Shown here in pieces: positions 53,231-61,170 of a DNA stretch of 64,000 nt (within the stretch, counting starts at the first letter, position 1; each line of letters begins with the position of its first letter). The position numbers were made by a program, and so were the translations under genes. The notes under the pieces were generated by a model. The model saw nothing but the letters and a program-made list of their open reading frames with translations. It had not been told where the DNA came from and did not search any database. This DNA is from Pseudonocardia nigra (lineage in GTDB: Bacteria > Actinomycetota > Actinomycetes > Mycobacteriales > Pseudonocardiaceae): contig NZ_JAHKRK010000016.1 of the NCBI RefSeq assembly GCF_019396355.1, forward strand, positions 1 to 64,000, read 5' to 3'.

Positions 53231-54058
53231 TCACAGCCTGCCAGACACGGGCACCGGGGCGATGGCCGCCGCGCGCTCGCGCAGCCGGCGCAGCAGCTCT
53301 GACCCGGCGGCCGCGCCGGAGGCCGTGGTGACGTCCAGGTGCGGGCGCCGGAAGCCGGTGTCGGCCAGCTCGCCGTGTGCGGGGCGGACGGCGGCGTCGG
53401 CGGCCTCCAGCAGGTCGGCGTCCAGTAGTGAGTCGCCCGCGGCGAGCAGCGGCCCGCCCCCGCAGCGCGCGACCACCTCGGCCGCCGCGGCCGACTTCGT
53501 CAGCCCGGCGGGCACGGCGTACACCTTCCGGCCCTGCAGCGACACCGTCCACCCGCGCGGCGCGCACCACGCCGCGAGCTCCTCGACCCACCCGTCCGGC
53601 AGGGCCGCGCGGTCCACGACGGCGTAGCTGAACAGCTCGCTCGCGGTGCGCAGCGCGAGGACGAACGGGCCGCCGCGGGCCCGCAGGTGCGCCTCCACCT
53701 CGGCGAGCGGGGCGCACGCGTCGAGCCGGGCGCGGACCGCGGCGTTCCACGACGGGTCGATCGCGCTGTCGACGAGCAGGTGGCCGCCGTTGCTCGCGAT
53801 GGCGTACCGCGGCGGCGGCCCGGGCAGGTGCACGCGGGCGAGCTGCTCGGGGGTCCGGGTGGTGGTCGGGACGACCGTGGCGACGCCCTGGAGCTCCAGG
53901 AACGCCGCGACGGCGTCCTCCGTCATGAACGACAGCGGCGCCCCCTTGTAGATCTCCACGCACAGCAGCCGCGGCGCCTCGTGGTCGGGGACGCGCAGGT
54001 CGAGCGCCGCCGCGGAGTAGATGGTGGTGCGGTCGAGATCCAGACAGACGACGGTCAT
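53231..54058 (-). CDS. HAD-superfamily hydrolase of the Ter cluster
   Basis: 275 residues from ATG 54058. Motif I is CLDLDRTTIYS (Asp nucleophile near residue 6), motif II region ATVVPTTTRTPEQ, and motif IV LLAAGDSLLDADLLEAAD, of the Cof/sucrose-phosphatase type with a C2 cap. It overlaps the upstream PRTase-family gene in ATGA. In Ter gene sets this protein is thought to remove a phosphate from a nucleotide-like product. Confidence 0.85.
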   Translation of the reverse strand: MTVVCLDLDRTTIYSAAALDLRVPDHEAPRLLCVEIYKGAPLSFMTEDAVAAFLELQGVATVVPTTTRTPEQLARVHLPGPPPRYAIASNGGHLLVDSAIDPSWNAAVRARLDACAPLAEVEAHLRARGGPFVLALRTASELFSYAVVDRAALPDGWVEELAAWCAPRGWTVSLQGRKVYAVPAGLTKSAAAAEVVARCGGGPLLAAGDSLLDADLLEAADAAVRPAHGELADTGFRRPHLDVTTASGAAAGSELLRRLRERAAAIAPVPVSGRL

Positions 54059-55206
54059 CGCGCGCCCTCCGCGCTCGCGGCGGCCAGGCCGTCGGCCCCC
54101 GTCGCGCCGCGGGTGAAGCGGGGGTGGATCAGGCCCACGCAGCTGTAGGGGAGGTCGCCCACCTCCTCGACGGGCACTCCGCGGCGCTGCGCGAGCAGCC
54201 GGACGTGCGCGAGGTCGGCGGCGGGGGCGTCCGCGCGCGCCAGCACCCGCCACGGCACCCGCCGCAGCAGCACCCGGGTGGTCTCGCCGACGCCGGGCTT
54301 CACGAGGTTGGCGTCACCGATGCCGTAGGCCTCGACGATCCGCTCGATCGCCGCCCAGCCGGACCAGTCCGGCTCGCGCTCGGTGGAAGGTTCGGTCGAG
54401 ACCACCGCCGGGAACTCGGCCGTGACCGCGTCCAGGAAGTCGTTCGAGACGTCGGCTCCGGCGAGCTCGGCGTAGAACTTGGCGCCGTGGTACTGGCCGG
54501 GCCGCAGCAGCCGGGGGTTCAGCACGGTGCGCGAGACGAGGCCGGAGACCGTCGAGTTCAGGCAGGCCGACGCGATGAGCCAGTCGTCGCGGGTACCGAA
54601 CGTGCGGGCGCACCGGCCGGGGTCGGCGAGCACGGCGAGGTCGGGGTCGAACCGCACGCCGGTGTCGCGCTCGTGTTCGGCCAGCGCCGCGGTGAGCTCG
54701 CGGGAGATCGCGCCCTTGCCGGTCCAGCCGTCCACGAACACCACGGTCGCGGGGTCGTGGTGCACGGCGAGGTGGCGCAGCGCGAGCCGGTCGATCCCAC
54801 GACCGCGCACGATCGACACGGCGTAGTGCGGCAGGTCCAGCCCGTGGGCGTGGGACGCCCAGCGGCGCAGCAGGACGCCGACCGGCGTGCCGGCGCGGGC
54901 CAGCGAGACCAGCACGACGTCGCGGCCGCGTTCGCGCAGCACCAGCTCCGCCACGGTGGCCACCGCACGCGCCAGCCGGGGTGCGCCCGCGGCCAGCGCC
55001 GACCGGTACAGCTCCAGGTAGCCGGCGTCGGGCTGGTACTCCTGCGGCAGCGACTCGGCGTAGTGCGCCCCACCGCGCTGGATCGCCTCCTCGCGCTCCT
55101 CCGTGGGCGCCTCGAGCGCCACGCCCGACAGGTCGGTGAGCAGCCAGCCGACCTCGTCCGGGACGTAGCTGCCGAAGTGCGGGCCGCGCAGCGGCTCCGG
55201 CGTCAT
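54055..55206 (-). CDS. StiP/PRTase_1-family protein (cysteine protease StiP-type annotation)
   Basis: 383 residues from ATG 55206. The family, first annotated as cysteine protease StiP and later recognised as a phosphoribosyltransferase-like fold, is marked by LVSLARAGTPVGVLLRRW, HYAVSIVRGRGIDRLALRHL, VVFVDGWTGKGAISREL and DDWLIASACLNSTVSGLVSRTVL. Overlaps both neighbours in ATGA, so tightly cotranslated. Likely part of a pathway to a phosphoribosylated metabolite. Confidence 0.85.
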   Translation of the reverse strand: MTPEPLRGPHFGSYVPDEVGWLLTDLSGVALEAPTEEREEAIQRGGAHYAESLPQEYQPDAGYLELYRSALAAGAPRLARAVATVAELVLRERGRDVVLVSLARAGTPVGVLLRRWASHAHGLDLPHYAVSIVRGRGIDRLALRHLAVHHDPATVVFVDGWTGKGAISRELTAALAEHERDTGVRFDPDLAVLADPGRCARTFGTRDDWLIASACLNSTVSGLVSRTVLNPRLLRPGQYHGAKFYAELAGADVSNDFLDAVTAEFPAVVSTEPSTEREPDWSGWAAIERIVEAYGIGDANLVKPGVGETTRVLLRRVPWRVLARADAPAADLAHVRLLAQRRGVPVEEVGDLPYSCVGLIHPRFTRGATGADGLAAASAEGAR

Positions 55207-56591
55207 GGGGTCACCACCAAGGTCGTGCGGTCGGTGTGCGGGGCGAGGGCGGCCAGCAGCCCGGTCCGCAGCGCCGCGGTGTTGGCGGGCGGGTCGACGA
55301 CGACGAGTACGTGGTCCCAGTGCGCGGCGCCGATGTTGTAGGCGAACCGCGGGCCCGGTCCGTCGGCCGGGTCGTCGTGGGCGGGGAACGTGATGCCGGT
55401 GCGCAGGGCGTAGCCGTCCTCGTCGGCGACGACGGCGGGGGAGCGCGTGGTGGTGGAGAACCGCACGTCGTGCCCGGCGTCGGCCAGGGTCTGGGCCAGC
55501 CGCAGCGGCAGCGCCATGAGCTCCTCGGTGCCCAGTACGAGCACCCGGTCCCCGGCGGCGATTCCGGCGTGGCGGGCGACGCCGTCGGCGAGCCCGGGCA
55601 GCGCGGCGGCGAGCGCGGCGTGGTCGGCAGGCCCGAACCCGTGCCGCCCCCCGACCAGGAGCCCGTCCGGCCACCCCAGCGCCCGCAGCTCCACTCGCGA
55701 GTCGCCCGTTTCCGCCGCGTGAGTCGCCCCTTCCGGACACGCGAGTCGCCCGTCCAGCTCCGCGCGCAGGGCCGCCGCGCGCTCGGCCAGGTCGACGGGC
55801 AGCTCGACGGTGCCGCGTGCGAGCGCGACGACGTCCAGCCGGGCACCCAGCGCCCGCACCCCGTCGACGAGCGCGGCCGGATCGGGCCGGACGTCCACCA
55901 GCGCGGCCAGCACGTAGTGCTCCCGCGGTGCCGTGCGGTGCAGCGCCGCGATCGTGTTGAGCGCGGTGCGGCCGGTGCTCAGCTCGTCGTCGACCAGCAC
56001 GAGCGGCCGTCCGCCCTGCAGCAGCGCGGGATCGGCGGGCAGCAGCAGGTGGTCGGTGGCATGGGAGTGCTCCTCGGTGAACCCGCCCGCCGTCGCGAGT
56101 CCGGGAACGGGCCGGCGGGTCGAATGCAGGTAGTCCGCACCTCCGAGGCCGTCGGCGACACCCAGTGCTTCGGCAACACCCAGTGCTTCGGCAACACAGT
56201 GGCCGAGCGCGGTGGCGGTCTCGGCGAACCCGAGCACGAGCGCGTCCGGCGCCGCACCGACGGCACCTGCTGCTGCCTCGTGCAGGGTGACGACGGCGTC
56301 CCGGTGCCCGCGGACGGCCGCGTGCAGTAGGTCCACCGGCAGCGCCCGCGGCGCCCGTCCGGCCAGCGCGTCGGCCACCAGCCCGCCGAGCAGCAGCCCC
56401 GCGGCGCGGACCAGCCGCGGGTCGGTGGGCACGTGCTTGCCCAGCACCTGCGACACGAGCAGCTGCGCGCGCCGGGGGTTGCGCCGCAGCGCCAGCCCGA
56501 GCAGCACGGTGAGATCGGGGCCCGGTCCGGTGGGGCGCAGCCGGACCCCGAGGCGGTCGACGATGTCGGCGCCGGTGCTCGCGGACGTCAC
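55203..56591 (-). CDS. Phosphoribosyltransferase-family protein of the Ter cluster (PRTase_2/TRSP-like)
   Basis: 462 residues from GTG 56591, in a GTGA overlap with the CitE-like gene. The PRPP-binding loop is PLVLVDDELSTGRTALNTIAALH, preceded by YLHSTRRPVPGL and FTEEHSHATDHLL. The C-terminal half (LVLGTEELMALPLRLAQTLADAGHDVRFSTTTRSPAVV ... GITFPAHDDPADGPGPRFAYN) is the TRSP-like domain. A short in-frame duplication (AEALGVAEALGVA, about 56158-56194) lies in a loop. Probably joins a base-like compound to phosphoribose. Confidence 0.85.
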   Translation of the reverse strand: MTSASTGADIVDRLGVRLRPTGPGPDLTVLLGLALRRNPRRAQLLVSQVLGKHVPTDPRLVRAAGLLLGGLVADALAGRAPRALPVDLLHAAVRGHRDAVVTLHEAAAGAVGAAPDALVLGFAETATALGHCVAEALGVAEALGVADGLGGADYLHSTRRPVPGLATAGGFTEEHSHATDHLLLPADPALLQGGRPLVLVDDELSTGRTALNTIAALHRTAPREHYVLAALVDVRPDPAALVDGVRALGARLDVVALARGTVELPVDLAERAAALRAELDGRLACPEGATHAAETGDSRVELRALGWPDGLLVGGRHGFGPADHAALAAALPGLADGVARHAGIAAGDRVLVLGTEELMALPLRLAQTLADAGHDVRFSTTTRSPAVVADEDGYALRTGITFPAHDDPADGPGPRFAYNIGAAHWDHVLVVVDPPANTAALRTGLLAALAPHTDRTTLVVTP

Positions 56592-57751
56592 CGGGGCAGG
56601 CTCGCAGCCAGCAGATCGACGAACGAGACGCCGTCGGCCGCCACCCCGAACACCCGCGACCGCAGCATCGTCAGCCGGGCCCACGCGCTGTGCGGGCGGA
56701 TCTCGTTCATCTTGTTCCGGTGCCCCGACGCGAGCACCCCGCTCGCGCGCCCGGCCGACAGCACGTCCGAGGCGTCGCGGTGCTCCTCGGCCGAGACGAC
56801 CGACAGCGCGTTCACCACGGCGACGTGGCTCGGGTGGATCGTGGTCTTGCCGAGCAGCCCGTTCGCGCGGTCGAGCTGGACCTCGCGGATCAGCCCATCG
56901 ATCGCGCGGGAGACGAGCTGGCCGCGGAGCTCGGGGGCGTTGTGCTCGTCGAACGGCGAGCGCCGCAGCTGCGGCTTGAAGATCCGCTCGGTGCCCTCGT
57001 AGTACTCCCACACGGGCCCGGTGACGGTGAACCCGGTGCCGTCGGCGCGGCCGAGCACGTTGACGACGTCGCCGATGAGGCCGCTCACGACCTTGATGTC
57101 GTAGATCGACAGGTCCGGGGAGCGGCGCAGCCCGTAGTGCGAGCACAGGTCCGTGGCGCCGAGGCGGACCGCGAGGATCCGCTTGCGGTCGCGGTGCAGC
57201 AGCGCCCGCAGCCGGGTCAGCTCGTCGACGCGGGTCTCGGCGTACAGCACGGCACCGGACTCGATCACCGGCATCGCCAGCAGCGCGGTGCCGGCGGCGC
57301 GGTCGGCCTCGTCGAGGGCGTGCAGGTACTCGGTACCGCTCGTGGCGGTGAACTTGGGCAGGACGAACCCGTCGAGCACCGCGACGGCCCGGCCCAACCG
57401 CCGCACCAGCGCGGGGATCTGCTCGGCCCGCCGGATCCGGACGAACAGCAGCGGCAGGTCGGCCTGCGACTGGTCGTGCAGGTCGGTCAGGGCCGCCACG
57501 AGGTTCGTCTCGGCCGCGATGACCTGCTCGTCGGCGATCGCGTCCTCCAGACAGACGACCACCGAGGTGACGCCGGCGGCCGCCTGCTTGACGATGTCGG
57601 CGGCGAGCGCCGGCCGGTCCGCAGGCATGTAGAGGGTGGCGCCGAGCGCCACCGAGAGCAGTTCGTGACCGCTGTCGCGGTGGAACTGCTCCGGTGGCGA
57701 CTCGAACAGCGCATCCGCGTCGGACGCGCTCAGGTACCCGAAGTGCCGCAC
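56588..57751 (-). CDS. HpcH/HpaI-CitE-like aldolase/lyase of the Ter cluster
   Basis: 387 residues from GTG 57751 (a longer start at 57781 is possible). TIM-barrel aldolase motifs: ALGATLYMPADRPALAADIVKQAAAGVTSVVVCLEDAI, LLFVRIRRAEQI, LDGFVLPKF, LLAMPVIESGAVLYAETR, AVRLGATDLCSHYGLR and LGKTTIHPSHVAVVNAL. The Glu and Asp metal ligands are kept. Conserved companion of the two PRTase-type enzymes in Ter operons, presumably forming or breaking a C-C bond in the same metabolite. Confidence 0.88.
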   Translation of the reverse strand: MRHFGYLSASDADALFESPPEQFHRDSGHELLSVALGATLYMPADRPALAADIVKQAAAGVTSVVVCLEDAIADEQVIAAETNLVAALTDLHDQSQADLPLLFVRIRRAEQIPALVRRLGRAVAVLDGFVLPKFTATSGTEYLHALDEADRAAGTALLAMPVIESGAVLYAETRVDELTRLRALLHRDRKRILAVRLGATDLCSHYGLRRSPDLSIYDIKVVSGLIGDVVNVLGRADGTGFTVTGPVWEYYEGTERIFKPQLRRSPFDEHNAPELRGQLVSRAIDGLIREVQLDRANGLLGKTTIHPSHVAVVNALSVVSAEEHRDASDVLSAGRASGVLASGHRNKMNEIRPHSAWARLTMLRSRVFGVAADGVSFVDLLAASLPR

Positions 57752-57825
57752 GTGATGGCCCTTTCGCGTTCGAGGAGCCACCCCTGCGTGGCAGTGGACT
57801 ACCGGGACGGACTACCGGCGGCGGC

Positions 57826-58506
57826 TCACTTGCGGCCGCGCGCCCACTCCATCCCCCAGCCGTACGCCCGGTCGACGTCGGCCTGTCCGCCGCGGATGTA
57901 GCGCACCTCGCGGCGCACCACCATCTCGCCGCCCTGGTTCTCCAGCATCGCGATCACGCAGGTGGGTGAGCTGGGGTCGGGCTCGTCGAGCCGGACCTCG
58001 ATCTCCGGACCGGACGCCGGGTGGAGCGTGACCACCCCGTCGGCGCTGGCCCAGTTCGGCACACCCTCGTAGATGAACGTGAACACCAGGATGCGGCGGA
58101 TCTCGTTCACCCGCGACAGGTCGATGAACATGTTCTCGCCGCCCGCGGCGGACCCCGAGCGGTCGTCGCCGTCCAGCCGGATGATCGGCGCACCGCGGTA
58201 GGGCGCCTGGAACGCGTTGCCCAGTGCCTGCACCACGCCCTTGCTGCCGTCGGTGAACTCCCACAGGCAGGCGAGGTCGAGGTCGATCGCCGACCCGCGG
58301 CGCTTGCCGAACAGCCCCCGGCTCTGCTGCTCGCCTGCACTCCACTGGAGGTTGACGCGCAGTTGGCCGCCGGTGGCGCCCTGCTTGGTGAGCGAGACGC
58401 TCGGCGCGGACTTCGTCAGGGTGACCTTCGACAGCGACACCCCCCCGCCGGCCGCGTCGGCCGGCGGAGGTGTCTTCGAGGGCCGCTTGGTGTAGTCGAT
58501 GGCCAC
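57826..58506 (-). CDS. TerD-family protein (copy 2, divergent)
   Basis: 226 residues from GTG 58506. An extra Pro-rich N-terminus (KRPSKTPPPADAAGG) precedes the TerD core: LSKVTLTKSAPSVSLTKQG, LRVNLQWSAGE, IDLDLACLWEFTDGSKGVVQALG, LDGDDRSGSAAGGENMFIDLSRVNEIRRILVFTFIYEGVPNWASADGVVTLHP and EVRYIRGGQADVDRAYGWGMEWARG. The acidic loop is GDDRSGS type, as in CABP-like TerD paralogues. Ten bases separate it from the upstream terD. Confidence 0.92.
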   Translation of the reverse strand: MAIDYTKRPSKTPPPADAAGGGVSLSKVTLTKSAPSVSLTKQGATGGQLRVNLQWSAGEQQSRGLFGKRRGSAIDLDLACLWEFTDGSKGVVQALGNAFQAPYRGAPIIRLDGDDRSGSAAGGENMFIDLSRVNEIRRILVFTFIYEGVPNWASADGVVTLHPASGPEIEVRLDEPDPSSPTCVIAMLENQGGEMVVRREVRYIRGGQADVDRAYGWGMEWARGRK

Positions 58507-58516
58507 GTCGGCGGCC

Positions 58517-59092
58517 TCAGACGTTGACGCCGAAGTCGCGGGCGATGCCCGCGAGGCCCGAGGCGTAGCCCTGGCCGACGGCGCGGAACTTCCAGTCGGC
58601 GCCGTTGCGGTAGAGCTCGCCGAAGACCATCGCCGTCTCGGTGGACGCGTCCTCCGACAGGTCGTAGCGGGCGATCTCGGCGCCGCCCGCCTGGTTCACC
58701 ACGCGGATGAACGCGTTGCGGACCTGGCCGAAGCTCTGCGAGCGCGAGTCGGCGTCGTAGATGCTGACCGCGAAGACGATCTTGTCGGTGTCGGCGGACA
58801 TGCCGGCCAGGTTGACCTTGACCTGCTCGTCGTCGCCCTCGCCCTCACCGGTGAGGTTGTCGCCGGTGTGCTCGACGGTGCCGTCGGGGTTGGTGAGGTT
58901 GTTGAAGAAGATGAAGTGCTTGTCGGAGACGACCTTGCCCTCGGCGCCCACGACGATCGCCGAGGCATCCAGGTCGAAGTCGGTGCCGGTGGTGGTGCGG
59001 ACGTCCCAGCCGAGGCCGACGATCACCGCGGTGAGGCCCGGGGCCTCCTTGGTGAGGCTGACGTTTCCGCCCTTGGTGAGGCTGACGCTCAC
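58517..59092 (-). CDS. TerD-family Ca-binding stress protein (copy 3)
   Basis: 191 residues from GTG 59092, where the family starts with [32 protein letters not shown]. The core has [61 protein letters not shown] and [48 protein letters not shown], the canonical TerD/TerE length. First gene of the minus-strand Ter operon; its promoter must lie in the 233-base divergent space before 59326. Confidence 0.95.
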   Translation of the reverse strand: MSVSLTKGGNVSLTKEAPGLTAVIVGLGWDVRTTTGTDFDLDASAIVVGAEGKVVSDKHFIFFNNLTNPDGTVEHTGDNLTGEGEGDDEQVKVNLAGMSADTDKIVFAVSIYDADSRSQSFGQVRNAFIRVVNQAGGAEIARYDLSEDASTETAMVFGELYRNGADWKFRAVGQGYASGLAGIARDFGVNV

Positions 59093-59291
59093 GTACTGCT
59101 CCCGATCTGTTGTGGGGGCATTCGCTCCCCCCGGTGCGAGCTGGTCCCGGCCGAGCTTATCGGGACGTATCGGACCTTCTGTCAAGCCCGATCACCTCGA
59201 CGAACGGCCGAAGGACGGCCACGGTTCCCGGTATCGGCCGCGGGGGCAAGCCCTCTTCGCCGATCGGTACCCGACCGTCGGGGCCGTCCCC

Positions 59292-59297
59292 TAGGCT
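59292..59297 (+). promoter_or_regulatory. -10 box before the NfeD-like/flotillin pair
   Basis: TAGGCT about 28 bases before the GTG at 59326, leaving a short leader with the purine-rich GGGGAAGGCGGGGGA. Confidence 0.4.
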
Positions 59298-59325
59298 GCT
59301 GCCGCTCGGGGAAGGCGGGGGACAG

Positions 59326-59532
59326 GTGATCGGCAGGGTGGGGCGGGTGACCGGGCGCGTCGGTCCGGGGCTCGTGGGGGAGATCATGGTGTCGGTGCGC
59401 GGCGGGGTGGAGGCGTTCTACGCCCACCCGCAGCGGCCCGACGAGGAGATCGAGCCCGGTGTCCAGGTGCTGATCGTCGACTTCCAGCCGCCGCGCACGG
59501 CCTACGTCGAGCGCTGGAGCGCTCTGGGCTGA
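59326..59532 (+). CDS. Small NfeD-like/OB-fold protein
   Basis: 68 residues from GTG 59326: IGRVGRVTGRVGPGLVGEIMVSVRGGVEAFYAHPQRPDEEIEPGVQVLIVDFQPPRTAYVERW. The strand pattern and the G-x-G-x-V-x-V...V-x-V core resemble the soluble OB domain of NfeD without its membrane helices. It lies 22 bases before a flotillin gene, and NfeD-flotillin pairs are a standard combination. Confidence 0.6.
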   Translation: MIGRVGRVTGRVGPGLVGEIMVSVRGGVEAFYAHPQRPDEEIEPGVQVLIVDFQPPRTAYVERWSALG

Positions 59533-59554
59533 CAAACACATAACGGGGGGAACC

Positions 59555-61039
59555 GTGGACGTGCTGATCACGATCGGCGCGGTGGTCGTCGGGATCATCG
59601 TGCTGGCGCTCGTGCTCAAGATGCTGTGGCGGGTGGCCGAACCCAACGAGGCGCTGATCATCTCCGGGTTCCGGGCGCGCACCGGCCCGGGCGAGTCGGC
59701 CGACAGTCTCGGGTTCAAGATCGTCACGGGTAAGGGGGCGCTCGTCATCCCCGGCTTCCAGGCGGCGCGGCGGCTGTCGCTGGACACCCGCGGGGCGAAC
59801 CTGCAGGTCTCGTGCGTCACGAAGCAGGGGATCCCGGTCGCGGTGCGCGGGGTGGCGATCTACAAGGTCGGCGACGACTTCGTCTCGATCGCCAACGCCG
59901 CCCGCCGGTTCCTCGACCAGCAGAACACCATGAACGACACGATCCACGAGCTGTTCGCCGGGCACCTGCGCTCGATCTGCGGCGGGCTCACGATCGAGGA
60001 CATGATCCACAATCGGGAGGCGCTCACCGGCGAGGTGCGCCGGTCCTGCGCCGACGAGATGAGCAAGCTCGGCCTCGTCATCGACTCGCTGCAGATCCAG
60101 GAGATCGACGACTCCTCGGGCTACATCGTCAACCTCGGCAAGCCGCACGCCGCGGCGATCGCCGCCTCCGCTCGCATCGCGGAGGCGCAGCGCGACCAGG
60201 AGGCCACGGAGGCCGAGCAGATCGCCGAGGCGAAGAAGGCGGCGGCGATCCGGGCCAGTCGCATCCAGCAGGCCGGCTACCAGGCCGAGATGGACGAGGC
60301 GTCGGCGAAGGCCACCCAGGCGGGGCCGCTGTCGGAGGCCACGGCCCGGCAGGAGGTCGTCGTCCAGGAGACCCGCGCGGCGCAACTGGAGGCCGACCTC
60401 GCCGAGCAGCGGCTGCAGTCGCAGGTGCGCAAGCCCGCCGACGCGAAGGCCTACGAGCTGCGCACCCTCGCCGACGCCGAGCGCGACGCCCAGATCGCCC
60501 GTGCGCAGGCCCACGCCCGGGAGACGGAGCTGTCCGCGGGCGCCGACGCCACCCGCGTCAAGACCGCGGCGCAGGCGGAGGCGGAGGCCACCAAGGCGCG
60601 CGGCGAGGCCCAGGCCACCGCCACCCGGCTCACCGGTGAGGCCGACGCCGACGCCGCCCGCGCCCGCGGTCTCGCCGAGGCCGAGGCGGCCAAGGCCAAG
60701 GGCCTCGCCGACGCGCAGGCGATGCAGGCCCGGTCCGACGCGCTGGCCGAGAACCAGGAGGCGGTCATCGCCCAGCAGCTCGCCGAGAACTGGCCGGAGA
60801 TCGTCAAGGCCGGGGCGGGGGCCCTGGGCAATGTCGAGCACATGGTGGTGCTCAACGGCGCCGACGGCGTGGCCGACCTGCTCACGAAGGCCCTCGCGAT
60901 GGGCGGCACCGGGCTCGGGCTCGCCCGCACCCTCCTCGGGGCGATGGGGGAGAAGCCGGTCGAGCCCACGGGCGCCAACGGCGTCACCCCGAGCTTGGCG
61001 AAGCCCTCCCCGGCGCCGCGGGACACGCCGCCCGCCTGA
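59555..61039 (+). CDS. SPFH/flotillin-family membrane protein
   Basis: 494 residues from GTG 59555. One N-terminal transmembrane helix (VLITIGAVVVGIIVLALVLKMLW), an SPFH domain (about 30-200: RVAEPNEALIISGFRAR, CVTKQGIPVAVRGVAIYKVGDD, NDTIHELFAGHLRSICGGLTIEDMIHNREALTGEVRRSC), a long coiled coil rich in Ala/Glu (about 205-385) and a C-terminal tail (LENWPEIVKAGAGALGNVEHMVVLNGADGVADLL). Forms oligomeric microdomains. The Ala-Glu repeats are typical. May act with the small upstream OB protein. Confidence 0.95.
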   Translation: MDVLITIGAVVVGIIVLALVLKMLWRVAEPNEALIISGFRARTGPGESADSLGFKIVTGKGALVIPGFQAARRLSLDTRGANLQVSCVTKQGIPVAVRGVAIYKVGDDFVSIANAARRFLDQQNTMNDTIHELFAGHLRSICGGLTIEDMIHNREALTGEVRRSCADEMSKLGLVIDSLQIQEIDDSSGYIVNLGKPHAAAIAASARIAEAQRDQEATEAEQIAEAKKAAAIRASRIQQAGYQAEMDEASAKATQAGPLSEATARQEVVVQETRAAQLEADLAEQRLQSQVRKPADAKAYELRTLADAERDAQIARAQAHARETELSAGADATRVKTAAQAEAEATKARGEAQATATRLTGEADADAARARGLAEAEAAKAKGLADAQAMQARSDALAENQEAVIAQQLAENWPEIVKAGAGALGNVEHMVVLNGADGVADLLTKALAMGGTGLGLARTLLGAMGEKPVEPTGANGVTPSLAKPSPAPRDTPPA

Positions 61040-61156
61040 CGCCGCAGATGCGTGAACGGTCCGGCCCGGTCGCCCCGGGTCCCCTCGACGGGTGCCTGGG
61101 CGCGGGCCGGATCCGGGAGGGACGTGAGGCCCGGCGGAACTGTCGGGCCCCGGTCC

Positions 61157-61162
61157 TACACT
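61157..61162 (+). promoter_or_regulatory. -10 box of polA (leaderless)
   Basis: TACACT, eight bases before the polA GTG, with no ribosome site between. Confidence 0.5.
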
Positions 61163-61170
61163 CGCCACCC

